Shown one piece after another: positions 26,600 to 36,948 of a DNA stretch of 64,000 nt. Position 1 is the stretch's first letter, and each line of letters begins with the position of its first letter. Source of the DNA: Candidatus Mycalebacterium zealandia (lineage in GTDB: Bacteria > Desulfobacterota_D > UBA1144 > Nemesobacterales > Mycalebacteriaceae); the NCBI GenBank assembly GCA_014075295.1, contig CP046180.1, forward strand, positions 855,945-919,944. The letters are read 5' to 3'. The position numbers were made by a program, and so were the translations under genes. The notes under the pieces were generated by a model. It ran no database searches, had not been told where the DNA came from, and was given only the letters and a program-made list of their open reading frames with translations.

Positions 26600-27556
26600 T
26601 TACGGCTTGGTTTCAAGCCACTCTCCGTATTTTCCGTTTTCCGCCCGCGTAATTTCAAAAAACGCATTTTGAAGTTTTTTCGTAATTGCTCCCGGCTTTC
26701 CGGTATTGATTTTTCTGTTGTCCACTTCGCGCACGGGGGTTATTTCCGCCGCGGTGCCGGTCAGAAAAATTTCGTCCGCACTGTAAAGCTCGTCTCTTGT
26801 GAACCTCTGTTCGCGCAGTTCAATGCCCTCATCAGTAGCAAGGCGGATTACACATCCGCGCGTTATCCCTTCAAGCGCGGAAGACAGCGGAGGCGTTTTT
26901 ATGACGCCGTTGCGGACAATAAAAATGTTCTCGCCGCTACCTTCGGAGACAAACCCCTCGGCGTCCAGAAGAATAGCTTCGTCAAAACCGGTGGAAACCG
27001 CCTCCTGCTTGGCAAGAACCGAATTGACATAGTTGCCGCAGATTTTCGCCTTTGTCATAAACGAATTGACATGCATGCGCGTGTATGAGGAAATTTTTGT
27101 CCTGATGCCATTGTTGAGTCCGTCGCTTCCTAGATACGCGCCCCAGTTCCAAGCGGCAATTGCCGTGCCGACCGGATTCTTCGCGGGCAAAATACCCATT
27201 GTGCCCGAACCAAGAAAAGAGATTGGGCGGATATACGCTTCTTCAAGACGGTTTTTTTCCAGCAGTTCAAAAATCGCACGTCTTATTGTTTTCTTCGTGT
27301 GAGGAATCTTCATTCCGGCAATGTGGGCGGACATGAAAAATCTGTCAATATGGGCGCTGAGTTTCAAAACCGCGGTGCGCCCGTTTTTGGCGCTTTTATA
27401 AGCCCTGATACCTTCAAAAACCCCCATTCCGTAGTGAAGTGTGTGGGTCAGGATATGAACATTGGCGTCATTCCATGAAACAAATGAGCCGTTGAACCAT
27501 ATAAGTTTCGGTGTGCCGCCTTTCGCGCTTTTGCTTTTCTTTGATGAAGTTGGCAT
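26600..27556 (-). CDS. ilvE: Branched-chain amino acid aminotransferase
   Basis: A 318-residue fold-type IV PLP aminotransferase acting on valine, leucine and isoleucine. It matches the family at [65 protein letters not shown] and [18 protein letters not shown]. The first 17 residues are a polar Lys/Ser-rich extension, so the true start may be slightly later. No Shine-Dalgarno is evident. D-amino acid transaminase and ADC lyase share the fold, but the motifs favour IlvE. Confidence 0.92.
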   Translation of the reverse strand: MPTSSKKSKSAKGGTPKLIWFNGSFVSWNDANVHILTHTLHYGMGVFEGIRAYKSAKNGRTAVLKLSAHIDRFFMSAHIAGMKIPHTKKTIRRAIFELLEKNRLEEAYIRPISFLGSGTMGILPAKNPVGTAIAAWNWGAYLGSDGLNNGIRTKISSYTRMHVNSFMTKAKICGNYVNSVLAKQEAVSTGFDEAILLDAEGFVSEGSGENIFIVRNGVIKTPPLSSALEGITRGCVIRLATDEGIELREQRFTRDELYSADEIFLTGTAAEITPVREVDNRKINTGKPGAITKKLQNAFFEITRAENGKYGEWLETKP

Positions 27557-27700
27557 TAGAAAAAACCTGTTCGCCTCTTTCCGGTCTCAAGACGAACAAT
27601 CAATCCGTGCAGGGCAAAATCCTATATTGTAAAGCGTTGATATTCAAGAAGCACACCAACGCACTTTGTGTTAAATTAAGTCGTTCCAAAGAGCCGTCAA

Positions 27701-28945
27701 ATGAAGTCTGAAAACAGCGAAAAAAGAGTTTTGTTCATCAACCATTCCGTTCGGGATGGCGGACCCGGGCGAAGTCTTTTCTACATCCTCAAACATATTG
27801 ACAGAAAAATCATCCGCCCTTTTGTTCTAATCCCGCGAGATGACATCTTTTCCGAACGGCTCAAAGAAGAAGGCATATACCGCGATGTCATTATTGATTC
27901 CCGTTTTCCCGACGGGTTTTTCCGCCCCGTTTCCGCAAGACTCTCCATAAAACCGGAGGCGGCGGGCTTTTTAGCCCCCGCGCTGACAGCTTTTCTAAAA
28001 ACCGCCTACGCGGTCGTGAACATTGTAAGGATAGCCGCGCTTGTTTTCAATTGCGGCGGATTGTTGCGCGAACTGCGCATAGATTTAATCCACTGCAACG
28101 GCACAATAGCGAAAATCACCGGCGCTTTTATCGGCTTGATTCACCGGCGCCCCGTGGTCTGGCATGTGAGAAACATACAGCAAGTCCGTTTTCTCAAATT
28201 CGTGATAACCCGCCTCGCCTCTTTGAGCGCGGTAAAAAAAATAATCTGCGTTTCGCGAGCAACCGCCCTGCAGTTCGGCGACAACCCCAAAGTGCGCGTG
28301 ATATACAACGGCATAGACCCGGAAGATTTTGAACGCCGGACTTCAAGCGGAGTTTTGAGAAAGGAGTTTTCCATCCCCGAAGACTCAATCATAATCGGAA
28401 ACACCGGAAGAGTGGTTCCGCGCAAAGGATACAAGCATATGATTGAAGTGGCGGCGACTCTTTTGAAAAACGGAGATTTGAGAAACAAAATCAAGTTCGT
28501 GATTGTCGGCGACACGCCCGGTTTTTTCGCGAAAAATCATTTGTCTGAAATAAAAGCGCGCGTTGAGCACATGGGAATCGCGGACTGTTTTGTTTTTACG
28601 GGTTTCAGGAAAGATGTGTCAGGCTGCCTCGCAGATTTTGACATCTTCCTGATGCCGTCCAATTACCCCGACCCGTTTCCGCGTTCGGTCATAGAGGCAA
28701 TGTCTTTCGCGATACCGGTTACGGGTTTCAAAGTGGGAGGCATAGAGGAATCCGTTGAGGACGGCGTTACGGGAATTTTAAGCCCCCCCGGAGACGATTC
28801 GCACATGACCGAAAGCGTCCTCAGACTTATTGAAGACGAAGATTTGAGAAAATCAATGGGGCAAGCGGGACAACGGCGCGCGAAGAGTTTGTATTCGGCA
28901 AAAGACAAAACGGCTGAGGTCCAATCCGTGCTTACAGAGGATTGA
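27701..28945 (+). CDS. GT4-family glycosyltransferase
   Basis: A 414-residue GT-B retaining glycosyltransferase. The N-terminal domain begins RVLFINHSVRDGGPGRSLFYIL and contains a hydrophobic stretch (about residues 86-130) that may touch the membrane. The C-terminal nucleotide-sugar domain has IYNGIDPEDFERR, NTGRVVPRKGYKHMIE and the donor-site motif MPSNYPDPFPRSVIEAMSFAIPV. The donor and acceptor are unknown; an envelope polysaccharide is likely. It stands alone between ilvE (144 bp upstream, divergent) and der. In that upstream gap I see no clear gene or strong promoter. Confidence 0.85.
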   Translation: MKSENSEKRVLFINHSVRDGGPGRSLFYILKHIDRKIIRPFVLIPRDDIFSERLKEEGIYRDVIIDSRFPDGFFRPVSARLSIKPEAAGFLAPALTAFLKTAYAVVNIVRIAALVFNCGGLLRELRIDLIHCNGTIAKITGAFIGLIHRRPVVWHVRNIQQVRFLKFVITRLASLSAVKKIICVSRATALQFGDNPKVRVIYNGIDPEDFERRTSSGVLRKEFSIPEDSIIIGNTGRVVPRKGYKHMIEVAATLLKNGDLRNKIKFVIVGDTPGFFAKNHLSEIKARVEHMGIADCFVFTGFRKDVSGCLADFDIFLMPSNYPDPFPRSVIEAMSFAIPVTGFKVGGIEESVEDGVTGILSPPGDDSHMTESVLRLIEDEDLRKSMGQAGQRRAKSLYSAKDKTAEVQSVLTED

Positions 28946-28947
28946 AA

Positions 28948-30315
28948 TCAGCCTCGCTTGACGACATCTTTATTTTCCCTCTTGCGGAAAAACAGCCGAA
29001 TCGGCGTCCCCTCAAAACCAAACTCTTTCCGTATTCCGTGCTCAATATATTTTGAATAATTAGCAGGCACCGCCATAGATGTGGCGTTTGTGAAAATAAC
29101 AAAACCCGGCGGCTCAACGCGAACCTGACTAATATAATACGCCTTGAACTCGCGACCGCGAAAAACGGAAGGCCCCCCTTTTACGGCTCTCTTGAGAAAG
29201 TCATTTAGTTTTCTGGTGGGAATTTTTTCCCTGTGCCATTTGTGCGCTTTAGTCACACAGTCAAAAAGCCGGTTGATTTTTTTACCCTCAAGGGCGGAGA
29301 TTGTTACCGTTTTGGAAAAATAGAGCGCTCCACCGAGACGTTGCACGGTTTTCCTGCCAATATCTTTAGTCTCGCGCGCGGCTTGAGGCGCAAGATCCCA
29401 TTTATTCAAGGCTATTATAGCGGATTTGCCCCTGTCTTCTATAAGACCCGCGAGGCGAGTGTCCTGACGGGATGGCCCCTCGGACGCGTCTATCATAAGC
29501 ACCGCCACATCGCACGCCGCTATGCTTCTTATCGCTTTGAGTGTTCCAAGCCGCTCAACAGAACCTCCGATTTTTGCTCTTCTCCGCACGCCCGCCGTGT
29601 CGGTAATGACGTATTTTCCCCCGCCGTATTCAAACGGAACATCAACCGAATCACGTGTAGTTCCGGGAACGGGACTTGTTATCATCCTCTCTTTTTGGAG
29701 GATTGTGTTCACAAGCGTGGACTTGCCGACATTGGGCTTTCCTAAAACGGCAATCCGTATGGGCTCGTCCGCGGCGCCATTCTTTTCCGCTTTTGCAGGC
29801 GGAAGCGCGGCGGTAATGTCATCAAGAAGTTCATATGTGTTACGCCCGTGAAGAGCGGAAATCCCCCTCATTTTCACCTCTCCGAGAAAGTGAAAATTAT
29901 CAACGAACTTCTCATGCTTTTCGTGGTCAATCTTGTTCACAAAGCAGAAAACCTCTTTTCCGCTTTTTCTGAGCATCCGCATAATCTCAATGTCTTCGGG
30001 AACGGGGTTCTCCATTCCGTTGGTAAGCATCACTATTAAATCCGCTTCCTCAATGGCAATTGCCGCCTGCTCCTTCGCGCCCGGCGGAGCGGCGTCTCTC
30101 CCGAGCGGCTCAAGTCCCGCCGTATCCACAACGGAGAAATTTCTGCCGTTCCAATTCATATCGGAGTAAATTCTGTCTCTCGTAACCCCGGGCACGGACT
30201 CCACAATGGCTTTGTCCGTTCCGGTGATTCTGTTGAACAGAGTTGATTTTCCGACGTTAGGTCTGCCCACAATTGCCACGAGAGGCACTGAGCGTTTTTT
30301 GTTACTGACGGGCAT
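28948..30315 (-). CDS. der: Ribosome biogenesis GTPase Der (EngA)
   Basis: A 455-residue GTPase with two tandem G domains and a C-terminal KH-like domain, needed for 50S subunit assembly. The first P-loop is GRPNVGKS (17-24), with FVNKID. The second is GKPNVGKST, near residue 195, with DTAGVRRRAKIGGSVERL and ALNKWD. The end has GTPIRLFFRKRENK. The length is normal. It is convergent with the glycosyltransferase (2-bp gap). Confidence 0.95.
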   Translation of the reverse strand: MPVSNKKRSVPLVAIVGRPNVGKSTLFNRITGTDKAIVESVPGVTRDRIYSDMNWNGRNFSVVDTAGLEPLGRDAAPPGAKEQAAIAIEEADLIVMLTNGMENPVPEDIEIMRMLRKSGKEVFCFVNKIDHEKHEKFVDNFHFLGEVKMRGISALHGRNTYELLDDITAALPPAKAEKNGAADEPIRIAVLGKPNVGKSTLVNTILQKERMITSPVPGTTRDSVDVPFEYGGGKYVITDTAGVRRRAKIGGSVERLGTLKAIRSIAACDVAVLMIDASEGPSRQDTRLAGLIEDRGKSAIIALNKWDLAPQAARETKDIGRKTVQRLGGALYFSKTVTISALEGKKINRLFDCVTKAHKWHREKIPTRKLNDFLKRAVKGGPSVFRGREFKAYYISQVRVEPPGFVIFTNATSMAVPANYSKYIEHGIRKEFGFEGTPIRLFFRKRENKDVVKRG

Positions 30316-30344
30316 GACGATTGGAAATTATATATTATTCAGCT

Positions 30345-30788
30345 ATGTTCACAGAGCGCGGCGCAAGAAACATTTCCATCTCCATTACAGACCGGAGCGG
30401 TCTTGCGGAGAAAAAGCACCTTAAACTAATCACCCTTTGCGCCCGCAAAGCCACCGCCCTGCTCTCGCCGGGAGGCGATGTCAGCATTGCCATTATTGAT
30501 GACAATGAGATGAGAGAACTCAACAAAACCTACAGGAAAATCTCAAAAACAACAGATGTTCTCTCATTTGAGCAAAACACCGGAGGGCTCGCAGGCGATG
30601 TCGCAATTTCAATTGAAACGGCCCGCAGACGCGCCGACCTCTACGGCATAACATTTGAGGAGGAAATCAAACGGCTCGTCATTCACGGCATTTCCCATCT
30701 TGCCGGACACACGCATAAAAAGAAAAAAGAGCGTGAAAAAATGCGCGCCGAAGAGTCAAGAGTTTTCCGCGCCATCGCGGGGCTGTGA
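30345..30788 (+). CDS. ybeY: Endoribonuclease YbeY (rRNA maturation)
   Basis: A 147-residue metal-dependent RNase acting in 16S rRNA 3'-end maturation and ribosome quality control. The zinc motif HGISHLAGHTH fits HGxxHLxGxxH. NKTYRKISKTTDVLSFEQN and LAGDVAISIETA are family blocks. I use the ATG at 30345; a TTG at 30321 would add eight unconserved residues. The 3' end overlaps the convergent scpB by 33 bp. Confidence 0.9.
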   Translation: MFTERGARNISISITDRSGLAEKKHLKLITLCARKATALLSPGGDVSIAIIDDNEMRELNKTYRKISKTTDVLSFEQNTGGLAGDVAISIETARRRADLYGITFEEEIKRLVIHGISHLAGHTHKKKKEREKMRAEESRVFRAIAGL

Positions 30789-31412
30789 ATTGTCCGGCCG
30801 CGGGGTGGAGGCATCATCACCTTCGGGTTGAGGTTCGGGCGTTTCCGGTTCGGGTCTGAGCAAAGTCGGCTCCGCGCCGAGGTCTTTTTCAATCTCCTCA
30901 ATCTCTTTGAGCGTGGGAAGGTCTGAGAGGTTTTCCATGCCAAAGGTTTGAAGAAATTCCTCGGTGGTTTTATAGAGAAACGGTCTGCCGGGAACATCTT
31001 TTCTTCCGCATATTTCAAGCATTCCCCTTTCCATAAGAAGGTTGACCACCGCGGAGGAGTCCACGCCGCGTATTTCCTCAATGTCTGCTTTTGTGAGCGG
31101 TTGCTGATACGCGGAGATGGCGAGCACTTCAAGCGCTGCTTTGCTCAACCGCAGTTTTTTGATTTTTTTGTTGAAGCCCGTGATGTCTTCCGTAAACTCT
31201 TTTTTCGTGCGAAACTGGTAACCGCCCGCGACCTTCACCAACTCAAAGCCCCTGTCCATGCCGTTCCACTCATTTGAGACCTCATTGAACGCAGCGGCAA
31301 TATCCTCGGATGAAAGTTCCGGCAAACCACTTTTAAGCGACGCTGGGCTTACGGGTGATTCGGACGCGAAAATCACCGCTTCAATTATTTTCTTTATCCG
31401 GCTTTTCTCCAT
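30756..31412 (-). CDS. scpB: Segregation and condensation protein B
   Basis: A 218-residue winged-helix kleisin partner that works with ScpA and SMC in chromosome condensation. The family core runs from IKKIIEAVIFASESPVS through YQFRTKKEF, LSKAALEVLAISAYQQPLTKADIEEIRGVDS and VPGRPFLYKTTEEFLQTFG. The last 40 residues are a polar Pro/Glu-rich tail. It overlaps scpA by 32 bp. SMC itself is not in the window. Confidence 0.93.
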   Translation of the reverse strand: MEKSRIKKIIEAVIFASESPVSPASLKSGLPELSSEDIAAAFNEVSNEWNGMDRGFELVKVAGGYQFRTKKEFTEDITGFNKKIKKLRLSKAALEVLAISAYQQPLTKADIEEIRGVDSSAVVNLLMERGMLEICGRKDVPGRPFLYKTTEEFLQTFGMENLSDLPTLKEIEEIEKDLGAEPTLLRPEPETPEPQPEGDDASTPRPDNSQPRDGAENS

Positions 31413-32190
31413 CTTTTTCTTCCTCCGAGTATAAAAGTTTTATCGCGGAAAATGGTTTTTTCTGAAACAGTTCAACAACCTCTTTTCTCGCAAGTTCAAG
31501 AACAGCAACAAAAGAAATGGCGATATGGCTTCTTGACGGCTTTTCGTCAAAAAGCATATTAAAATCATCAATGACACCCTTCTCCCTTATCTTTTCGTGT
31601 ATCTCGGAGATTCTCTGCTCAACCGACACGGGGTCTATGGTGAAAGATATCTCTTCGGCGTCGCCTTCGTTAATTCTGGCTCTCATTTCGCAAAGCGCTA
31701 CTATGAGGGGCCACACGCCGCTCGCCGCAACTTCGGTTTCAATTTCGGGTTCACCGAACTCTTCTGAGTATCTGAGACCCTTTCCGAACACATCTCTGCC
31801 GAGCAAACTTATCTCACCCATTCTTGCCGCCGCGTCTCTGAACCGCTCATACACAACCAGCCGCCGCGCGAGTTCCAAACGCGGGTCGGTTCCGTCTTCG
31901 TGTTCATCTTCTTCGGTTTTGGGCAAAAGCATTCTCGACTTCACAAGCCCCAGTTCGGCGAGAAGTGGAAGATACTGCGCGACCGAATCAAAATCGCCGC
32001 GGCGCATAATCTCCAACTGCTTGTTGTATTGTTCGGAGACTTCCGCGATTGGAATATCGTAAATATTGATTTCGCTTTTCTTCACGAGGGAAAGCAGAAG
32101 GTCCAAAGGACCCTCAAACTGTTCAATGTCAACTGTGTAGAAACCGCCGCTACGGGGGTCGGAACCTGAAACTGTTTTTTGCTCAGTCAT
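31381..32190 (-). CDS. scpA: Segregation and condensation protein A
   Basis: A 269-residue kleisin bridging SMC heads. The N-terminal region FEGPLDLLLSLVKKSEINIYDIPIAEVSEQY is the SMC-neck binding motif. DSVAQYLPLLAELGLVKSRMLLP follows, and the C-terminal winged helix includes AISFVAVLELARKEVVELFQ. The gene order xerD, site-2 protease, scpA, scpB is common in Desulfobacterota-like and Firmicute genomes. Confidence 0.94.
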   Translation of the reverse strand: MTEQKTVSGSDPRSGGFYTVDIEQFEGPLDLLLSLVKKSEINIYDIPIAEVSEQYNKQLEIMRRGDFDSVAQYLPLLAELGLVKSRMLLPKTEEDEHEDGTDPRLELARRLVVYERFRDAAARMGEISLLGRDVFGKGLRYSEEFGEPEIETEVAASGVWPLIVALCEMRARINEGDAEEISFTIDPVSVEQRISEIHEKIREKGVIDDFNMLFDEKPSRSHIAISFVAVLELARKEVVELFQKKPFSAIKLLYSEEEKDGEKPDKENN

Positions 32191-32199
32191 TGGACGTTT

Positions 32200-32850
32200 T
32201 TATAAAATCCCGCTTTCTCCCGTAAAAAGAATGACCAACTGCTTCACCGGAGTCCACAGTACGCGCATCGCGCCCTCTCTGGCAAAAATAAAAATCCCGA
32301 ACAGTAAAAGCATGCCAAATTTTTCAAAACGCGCGTAAAAATTCGCCGCCGTGTGCGGAAGAAGTCCGTAGAGAATCCTTGAGCCGTCAAGCGGGGGAAT
32401 GGGAATGAGGTTGAAAACCGCAAGCGCAACACTGTAAACAATAATCAACAACAGGAAATTTCCAATAAAAACCCAGACGTTTGAGAACAGAACCCCTTCC
32501 GCGCCGCCGCTCGCGAGAAACTGGAATGCCGCCCCGGCAATAACCGCCGTCAGTATGTTTGACAAAGGCCCCGCGGCGGCAATGTAAATCATCTCCGTTT
32601 TGGGGTTTTTAAGATTTCGCAAATCAACCGGCACGGGCTTTGCCCACCCGAACCCTGCTACAAACATCAGCACGGTACCCAGAAGGTCAAGATGAGAAAG
32701 GGGGTTGAGCGTAAGACGCCCCATTCTCCGCGCGGTTTTGTCTCCAAGCGCGTCCGCCACGAGCGCGTGACTGAACTCATGCACGGTCAGCACAAAAAGT
32801 ATGGCAACCGCCGTTACCGCAATCTGAAAAGGGTCAAGGGAAAACATCAA
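32200..32850 (-). CDS. Site-2 protease family (M50) membrane metalloprotease
   Basis: A 216-residue multispanning membrane protein. The zinc motif HEFSH is His24-His28 in VLTVHEFSHALVADALGD. A third ligand region, LIPIPPLDGSRIL (NPxPPLDG-like), lies near residue 150. Hydrophobic segments span most of the rest. No PDZ domain is present, so it is the compact S2P/Rip type rather than RseP. Its substrate is unknown. The start overlaps xerD by 4 bp, with scpA just downstream. Confidence 0.88.
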   Translation of the reverse strand: MMFSLDPFQIAVTAVAILFVLTVHEFSHALVADALGDKTARRMGRLTLNPLSHLDLLGTVLMFVAGFGWAKPVPVDLRNLKNPKTEMIYIAAAGPLSNILTAVIAGAAFQFLASGGAEGVLFSNVWVFIGNFLLLIIVYSVALAVFNLIPIPPLDGSRILYGLLPHTAANFYARFEKFGMLLLFGIFIFAREGAMRVLWTPVKQLVILFTGESGIL

Positions 32851-33788
32851 GCCCTCGGATGGAATTTGTCATGGAGCCTCTGGATCTCACCGCTCTCAAC
32901 CGAAGTGTAAATCTGAGTAACCGATATGTCAGAGTGTCCGAGAAGCATTTGGATTGTCCTGAGGTCAGCCCCCCTGCTGAGCAAATGCGTGGCGAATGAA
33001 TGCCTCATTGTGTGTGGACTGATGTTCTGCTTTATCCCGGCAACTACGGCGTAAAACTTTATCATTTTCCACAACTGCTGTCTGGTCAAACACGTTCCCC
33101 TGCGCGAAACAAACAGATACGGAGACTGCCTGCCTTTGAGTAGAGAATCCCTCGCGCCTCCGACATACAGGTCAATTTTTTCAAGCGCCTTTCTGCCAAT
33201 CGGTATGAGACGTTCCTTGCCTCCCTTGCCGCGAACCATAAGATATGCCTGCGCGCCGTCTCCATGAAGCCAGTTGAGTTCAAGAGACGACAGTTCGGAA
33301 ACGCGCATTCCGGTGGCGTAGAACAGTTCAAGAATGGCTGAATTTCTCAAGTTTTCGGGCTTTCCGCCGGCTTCAAGCTCCGGAGCGTCAAGGATTTTCC
33401 CAATGTTTTCCTCGGAAAGCACTTTCGGCAGGTTTTTGTCCGTTCTGCGTGCCGACACATCTTCAGTCGGGTCCGCGCCGACAATTTTTTCGCTTTGCAG
33501 AAACTTGTAAAATTTTCTGACAGACGAAAGGTAGCGGTTAACCGAACGCGCGCTCAAGCCCCTGTCCATCAGGGAAGCAAGAAAATCATTCACTGCTCCG
33601 CGGCCAACATCCGATAAATCGGCTTTCGGGGAATTTGTTTTCACAAACGAAATAAACTTTTCAATATCCGCGCAATACGCTTTGGCTGTGTTTACGGAAA
33701 GTCCCTGAACAACAATCAGATGCCCTTCAAACAATTCCCTTAACTCAGACGGGGAGTTGTCAACGAGTTTTAGGTTCCCACTTCCCAT
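32847..33788 (-). CDS. xerD: Tyrosine recombinase XerC/XerD
   Basis: A 313-residue site-specific recombinase for chromosome dimer resolution. The catalytic residues Arg162 (ATGMRVSEL), Lys188 (GKGGKER), His259 and Arg262 ([12 protein letters not shown]), His285 and Tyr294 ([14 protein letters not shown]) are all present. The N-terminal SAM-like core-binding domain covers residues 14-105. Context (ahcY upstream, scpAB downstream) indicates a housekeeping Xer rather than a phage integrase. Which of XerC or XerD it is, or whether it is a sole Xer, cannot be decided here. It overlaps ahcY by 19 bp. Confidence 0.9.
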   Translation of the reverse strand: MGSGNLKLVDNSPSELRELFEGHLIVVQGLSVNTAKAYCADIEKFISFVKTNSPKADLSDVGRGAVNDFLASLMDRGLSARSVNRYLSSVRKFYKFLQSEKIVGADPTEDVSARRTDKNLPKVLSEENIGKILDAPELEAGGKPENLRNSAILELFYATGMRVSELSSLELNWLHGDGAQAYLMVRGKGGKERLIPIGRKALEKIDLYVGGARDSLLKGRQSPYLFVSRRGTCLTRQQLWKMIKFYAVVAGIKQNISPHTMRHSFATHLLSRGADLRTIQMLLGHSDISVTQIYTSVESGEIQRLHDKFHPRA

Positions 33789-35023
33789 GAGTTAAGGTAT
33801 TTTCTCTGTTCCGAGGTCAGTTTGTCTATATTTATTCCCAGCGCTTTCAGTTTTATGGATGCAATTCGCGCATCCAGTTTTTCGGGAACACCGTAAACAT
33901 CGGGCTTGAGATTGCGGCCCTTTTTCACAAGATACTCACAGGAAAGAGCCTGATTGGCGAAACTCATGTCCATCACGCTTGAGGGATGCCCCTCCGCCGC
34001 CGCCAGATTGACGAGCCGCCCCTGACCGAGAATATTGACTTTCCGCCCGTTTTTCAGGGTGTGTTCTTCAATATACTCCCTTATCACGCGTGTAGATTTT
34101 GTGATTGAAGCGAGTTTTTTAAGGTCTATCTCCGCGTCAAAATGTCCGGAGTTGCAGACAATCGCGCCGGTTTTCATCTTCACGAAATGCTCTTTTCTAA
34201 TGACGTTGAGGTTTCCCGTAACAGTACAGAAAAAATCTCCCAGCGGCGAGGCTTCACTCATCGGCATAACGTTGAATCCGTCCATTTTGGCTTCAAGCCC
34301 CTTTATGGGGTCAATCTCGGTAACGATTACGTTCGCGCCCATTCCCCTCGCTCTCATTGCAAGCCCTTTCCCGCACCAGCCGTAGCCAGCGACCACAAAA
34401 CTGGTTCCCGATATAAGCCGGTTCGTCGCGCGGATTATTCCGTCCAGAGTGCTTTGTCCCGTTCCGTAGCGGTTGTCAAAAAAGTGTTTGGTTTTCGCGT
34501 CATTCACGGCGAAAATCGGATATTTCAGTTTGTTCTGCGCGGCAAGGCTCTTAAGCCTTATGACTCCCGTGGTCGTCTCTTCCGTTCCGCCGATTATGTT
34601 GTTGTAATTGTCGCTTTTGCTTTTGTGTATCTCCGCCGTAATGTCCGCGCCGTCATCCATCGTAACATGCGGCTTCATAGCCAGAACAGCTTTGAGGTGC
34701 TTGTGAAAAGTCGCGGTGCTTTCGCCTTTTACGGCAAAAGTCGGTATGCCTCTTTTCACCAGATATGCCGCAACATCGTCCTGAGTGCTCAAAGGGTTTG
34801 ACGCGCAGAGACTCACTTGCGCCCCGCCCGCTTTTAGGGTCGTCATAAGATTTCCGGTTTCCGTTGTAACATGAAGACAAGCCGCAACCCGTATGCCTTT
34901 AAGCGGCTTTGTGCGCAAAAACTCCGTCTCTATCGCTCCGAGAACGGGCATCTGCTGAGCAGCCCATTCCGCTCTGAGTTTTCCCTCGGTCGCAAGCTTG
35001 ATGTCTTTGATATCGTTTTCCAT
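33770..35023 (-). CDS. ahcY: Adenosylhomocysteinase
   Basis: A 417-residue NAD-dependent enzyme that splits S-adenosylhomocysteine into adenosine and homocysteine, relieving product inhibition of methyltransferases. Typical blocks are [17 protein letters not shown], the NAD-binding [30 protein letters not shown] and [28 protein letters not shown]. The C-terminal tail is shorter than in eukaryotic SAHH. It lies 25 bp behind metK, so SAM synthesis and SAH recycling are co-expressed. Confidence 0.95.
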   Translation of the reverse strand: MENDIKDIKLATEGKLRAEWAAQQMPVLGAIETEFLRTKPLKGIRVAACLHVTTETGNLMTTLKAGGAQVSLCASNPLSTQDDVAAYLVKRGIPTFAVKGESTATFHKHLKAVLAMKPHVTMDDGADITAEIHKSKSDNYNNIIGGTEETTTGVIRLKSLAAQNKLKYPIFAVNDAKTKHFFDNRYGTGQSTLDGIIRATNRLISGTSFVVAGYGWCGKGLAMRARGMGANVIVTEIDPIKGLEAKMDGFNVMPMSEASPLGDFFCTVTGNLNVIRKEHFVKMKTGAIVCNSGHFDAEIDLKKLASITKSTRVIREYIEEHTLKNGRKVNILGQGRLVNLAAAEGHPSSVMDMSFANQALSCEYLVKKGRNLKPDVYGVPEKLDARIASIKLKALGINIDKLTSEQRKYLNSWEVGT

Positions 35024-35048
35024 TTTTTCTCCTTTATATTTTTCAGCG

Positions 35049-36221
35049 CTATTTTCCGAGCGCTTTTTTTAACCCTTCAGCCTTGTCGGTTTTTTCCCAT
35101 GTAAAAACATCTCCGGAATCTTCGCGCCCGAAATGCCCGTAAGCGGCGGTCGGCAGATATATTGGTCTGAGAAGTTTCAGAGTTTCTATAATTCCGGCCG
35201 GTCTTAAATCAAAGTTCTCCCTGATGGCGGAAACTATTTTGCTTTCCGGCTCAACGGATGTTCCGAAAGTATCAACCATCACCGACACCGGCTCGGCAAC
35301 CCCTATCGCGTAAGCAAGTTGAACCTCACATTCCTTCGCGATTCCGCTCGCCACAACGTTTTTCGCGATGTAACGCGCCATGTAAGCGGCGCTGCGGTCA
35401 ACCTTTGAAGGGTCTTTGCCGGAAAAAGCGCCGCCTCCGTGCCGCGCCCATCCGCCGTAGGTATCTATGATGATTTTTCTGCCCGTAAGCCCAACGTCTC
35501 CCATCGGACCGCCGATGACGAATCTGCCGGTCGGGTTCACAAGCACTTTTGTGTTTTTCGTAAAAAGAGAGTCATCTATCACCCGCTTAACCACCTCTTC
35601 CACGATGCCCTCATAAATGGTCTTGTTGTCCGTGTCGGCGGAGTGCTGTGAAGAAACCACAACAGTGTCAATCTCAACGGGTTTTTTATTTTCATATCTG
35701 ACCGTAACCTGCGATTTACCGTCGGGGCGCAGAAAAGGCAGAACGCCTTCTTTTCGCGCGTCGGAAAGCCTCTTTGAAAGATTATGAGCGCACATTATAG
35801 GAAAGGGCAGGAGTTGCGGCGTGTCGTCGTTGGCGTAGCCGAACATAAGCCCCTGATCCCCGGCTCCCTGCTCTTTGTCGGCGCTTGAATTAACGCCTGC
35901 GGCTATGTCCTCGGACTGCACATCGGTCGCCACAACAACCGAGCAGGTGGCGGCGTCAAATCCCATTGAGCTGTCCGTGTAGCCTATGTTCTCTACGGTC
36001 TTTCTTACAATCGCGGGAATGTTGACCGAACTGGAAGTCGTTATCTCGCCCGACACAACAGCAAGCCCCGTTGTAATAAGCGTTTCGCAGGCAACACGGC
36101 TTAAAGAATCTCCTTCAAGCATTGAATCCAGAATGGCGTCCGAAATCTGGTCTGCCATTTTATCCGGATGCCCTTCAGTTACAGACTCCGATGTAAAAAT
36201 AAAACTTTCTCTGCTGGACAT
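35049..36221 (-). CDS. metK: S-adenosylmethionine synthetase
   Basis: A 390-residue enzyme forming SAM from methionine and ATP. Signature regions are [58 protein letters not shown] and [19 protein letters not shown]. Glu and Asp Mg2+ ligands sit in these blocks. It is 61 bp downstream of the GST gene. That gap contains only a short CTCTT/AAGAG hairpin, too small for a SAM riboswitch. Confidence 0.97.
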   Translation of the reverse strand: MSSRESFIFTSESVTEGHPDKMADQISDAILDSMLEGDSLSRVACETLITTGLAVVSGEITTSSSVNIPAIVRKTVENIGYTDSSMGFDAATCSVVVATDVQSEDIAAGVNSSADKEQGAGDQGLMFGYANDDTPQLLPFPIMCAHNLSKRLSDARKEGVLPFLRPDGKSQVTVRYENKKPVEIDTVVVSSQHSADTDNKTIYEGIVEEVVKRVIDDSLFTKNTKVLVNPTGRFVIGGPMGDVGLTGRKIIIDTYGGWARHGGGAFSGKDPSKVDRSAAYMARYIAKNVVASGIAKECEVQLAYAIGVAEPVSVMVDTFGTSVEPESKIVSAIRENFDLRPAGIIETLKLLRPIYLPTAAYGHFGREDSGDVFTWEKTDKAEGLKKALGK

Positions 36222-36282
36222 AATTAATTAAAAGACAAATCTCTTGAAAAGAGGTGAAAACATAACTGCCCCGCCCTGAATT

Positions 36283-36948
36283 TCAAACAAGAATCTTTGA
36301 AATCCTTTCGTTCCTATCCTTCTCACTCTCGTTCAAAGACGGTGGAATATCGCTTCCCTTCCGAACCGCCGGACGCCCGGCAACACGCTCAAACCAGTCG
36401 CGCAGGCACGGAAAGCCCGAAATGTCAATACCGGCAACATCCGCGACCTTCACCCAGGGCCACAAAGACATATCCGCAATTGTGTACTCATCGCCCGCAA
36501 GGTAGGCGGCGCGGGAAAGCCGCGAATCCACCACCGTGTAAAGGCGGTTTGTTTCCTTTGTGTATCTGTTAATAGCGTAGGGAATTTTTTCCGACGCGTA
36601 GTTGCGAAAAACATTCACCTGTCCCTGCATGGGACCCACGCCCGCAATTTGAAACATAACCCACTGCATCACCAGGGATTTGGCCTCCGGGTCTGCGGGC
36701 AGGAATTTTCCGCTTTTTTCGGCGAGATAGAAAAGAATGGCACCTGACTCAAAAACCTCAAAGCCGCCCGCGTCCTCATCAACAATCGCAGGTATCCGCC
36801 CGTTGGGATTTATGGCGAGAAATTCCGGCGTTTTATGTTCATTCTTATGAAGACTCAAGGTGTGAACGGTATATTCCATGCCCGTCTCTTCAAGCATGAT
36901 TGAGATTTTTCTTCCGTTTGGAGTGGGCGATGTGTAGAGATGTATCAT
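36283..36948 (-). CDS. Glutathione S-transferase, YfcG-like (nu class)
   Basis: A 221-residue GST. The N-terminal thioredoxin-fold segment LYTSPTPNGRKISIMLEE carries the TPNG motif of YfcG/Ure2p-type nu-class enzymes. INPNGRIPAIVDEDAG binds glutathione (cis-Pro and acidic loop), and FESGAILFYLAEK follows. The C-terminal helical domain has MQWVMFQIAGVGPMQGQ and YTIADMSLWPWV. YfcG reduces disulfides using bound GSSG; this may be similar. It suggests glutathione or a glutathione-like thiol and oxidative conditions. It starts directly after the preceding gene's stop. Confidence 0.88.
   Translation of the reverse strand: MIHLYTSPTPNGRKISIMLEETGMEYTVHTLSLHKNEHKTPEFLAINPNGRIPAIVDEDAGGFEVFESGAILFYLAEKSGKFLPADPEAKSLVMQWVMFQIAGVGPMQGQVNVFRNYASEKIPYAINRYTKETNRLYTVVDSRLSRAAYLAGDEYTIADMSLWPWVKVADVAGIDISGFPCLRDWFERVAGRPAVRKGSDIPPSLNESEKDRNERISKILV

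Noticed and set aside
32847-33788. xerD as a phage or island integrase
   Set aside because: It sits in a housekeeping run with ahcY, scpA and scpB and has the usual Xer length and motifs, with no flanking att-like repeats.
34142-34801. 219-codon plus-strand frame
   Set aside because: Lies wholly inside ahcY on the other strand and has shadow-type composition.
36222-36282. SAM riboswitch before metK
   Set aside because: The gap is only 61 bp and shows just a 5-bp CTCTT/AAGAG hairpin, with none of the conserved SAM riboswitch cores.
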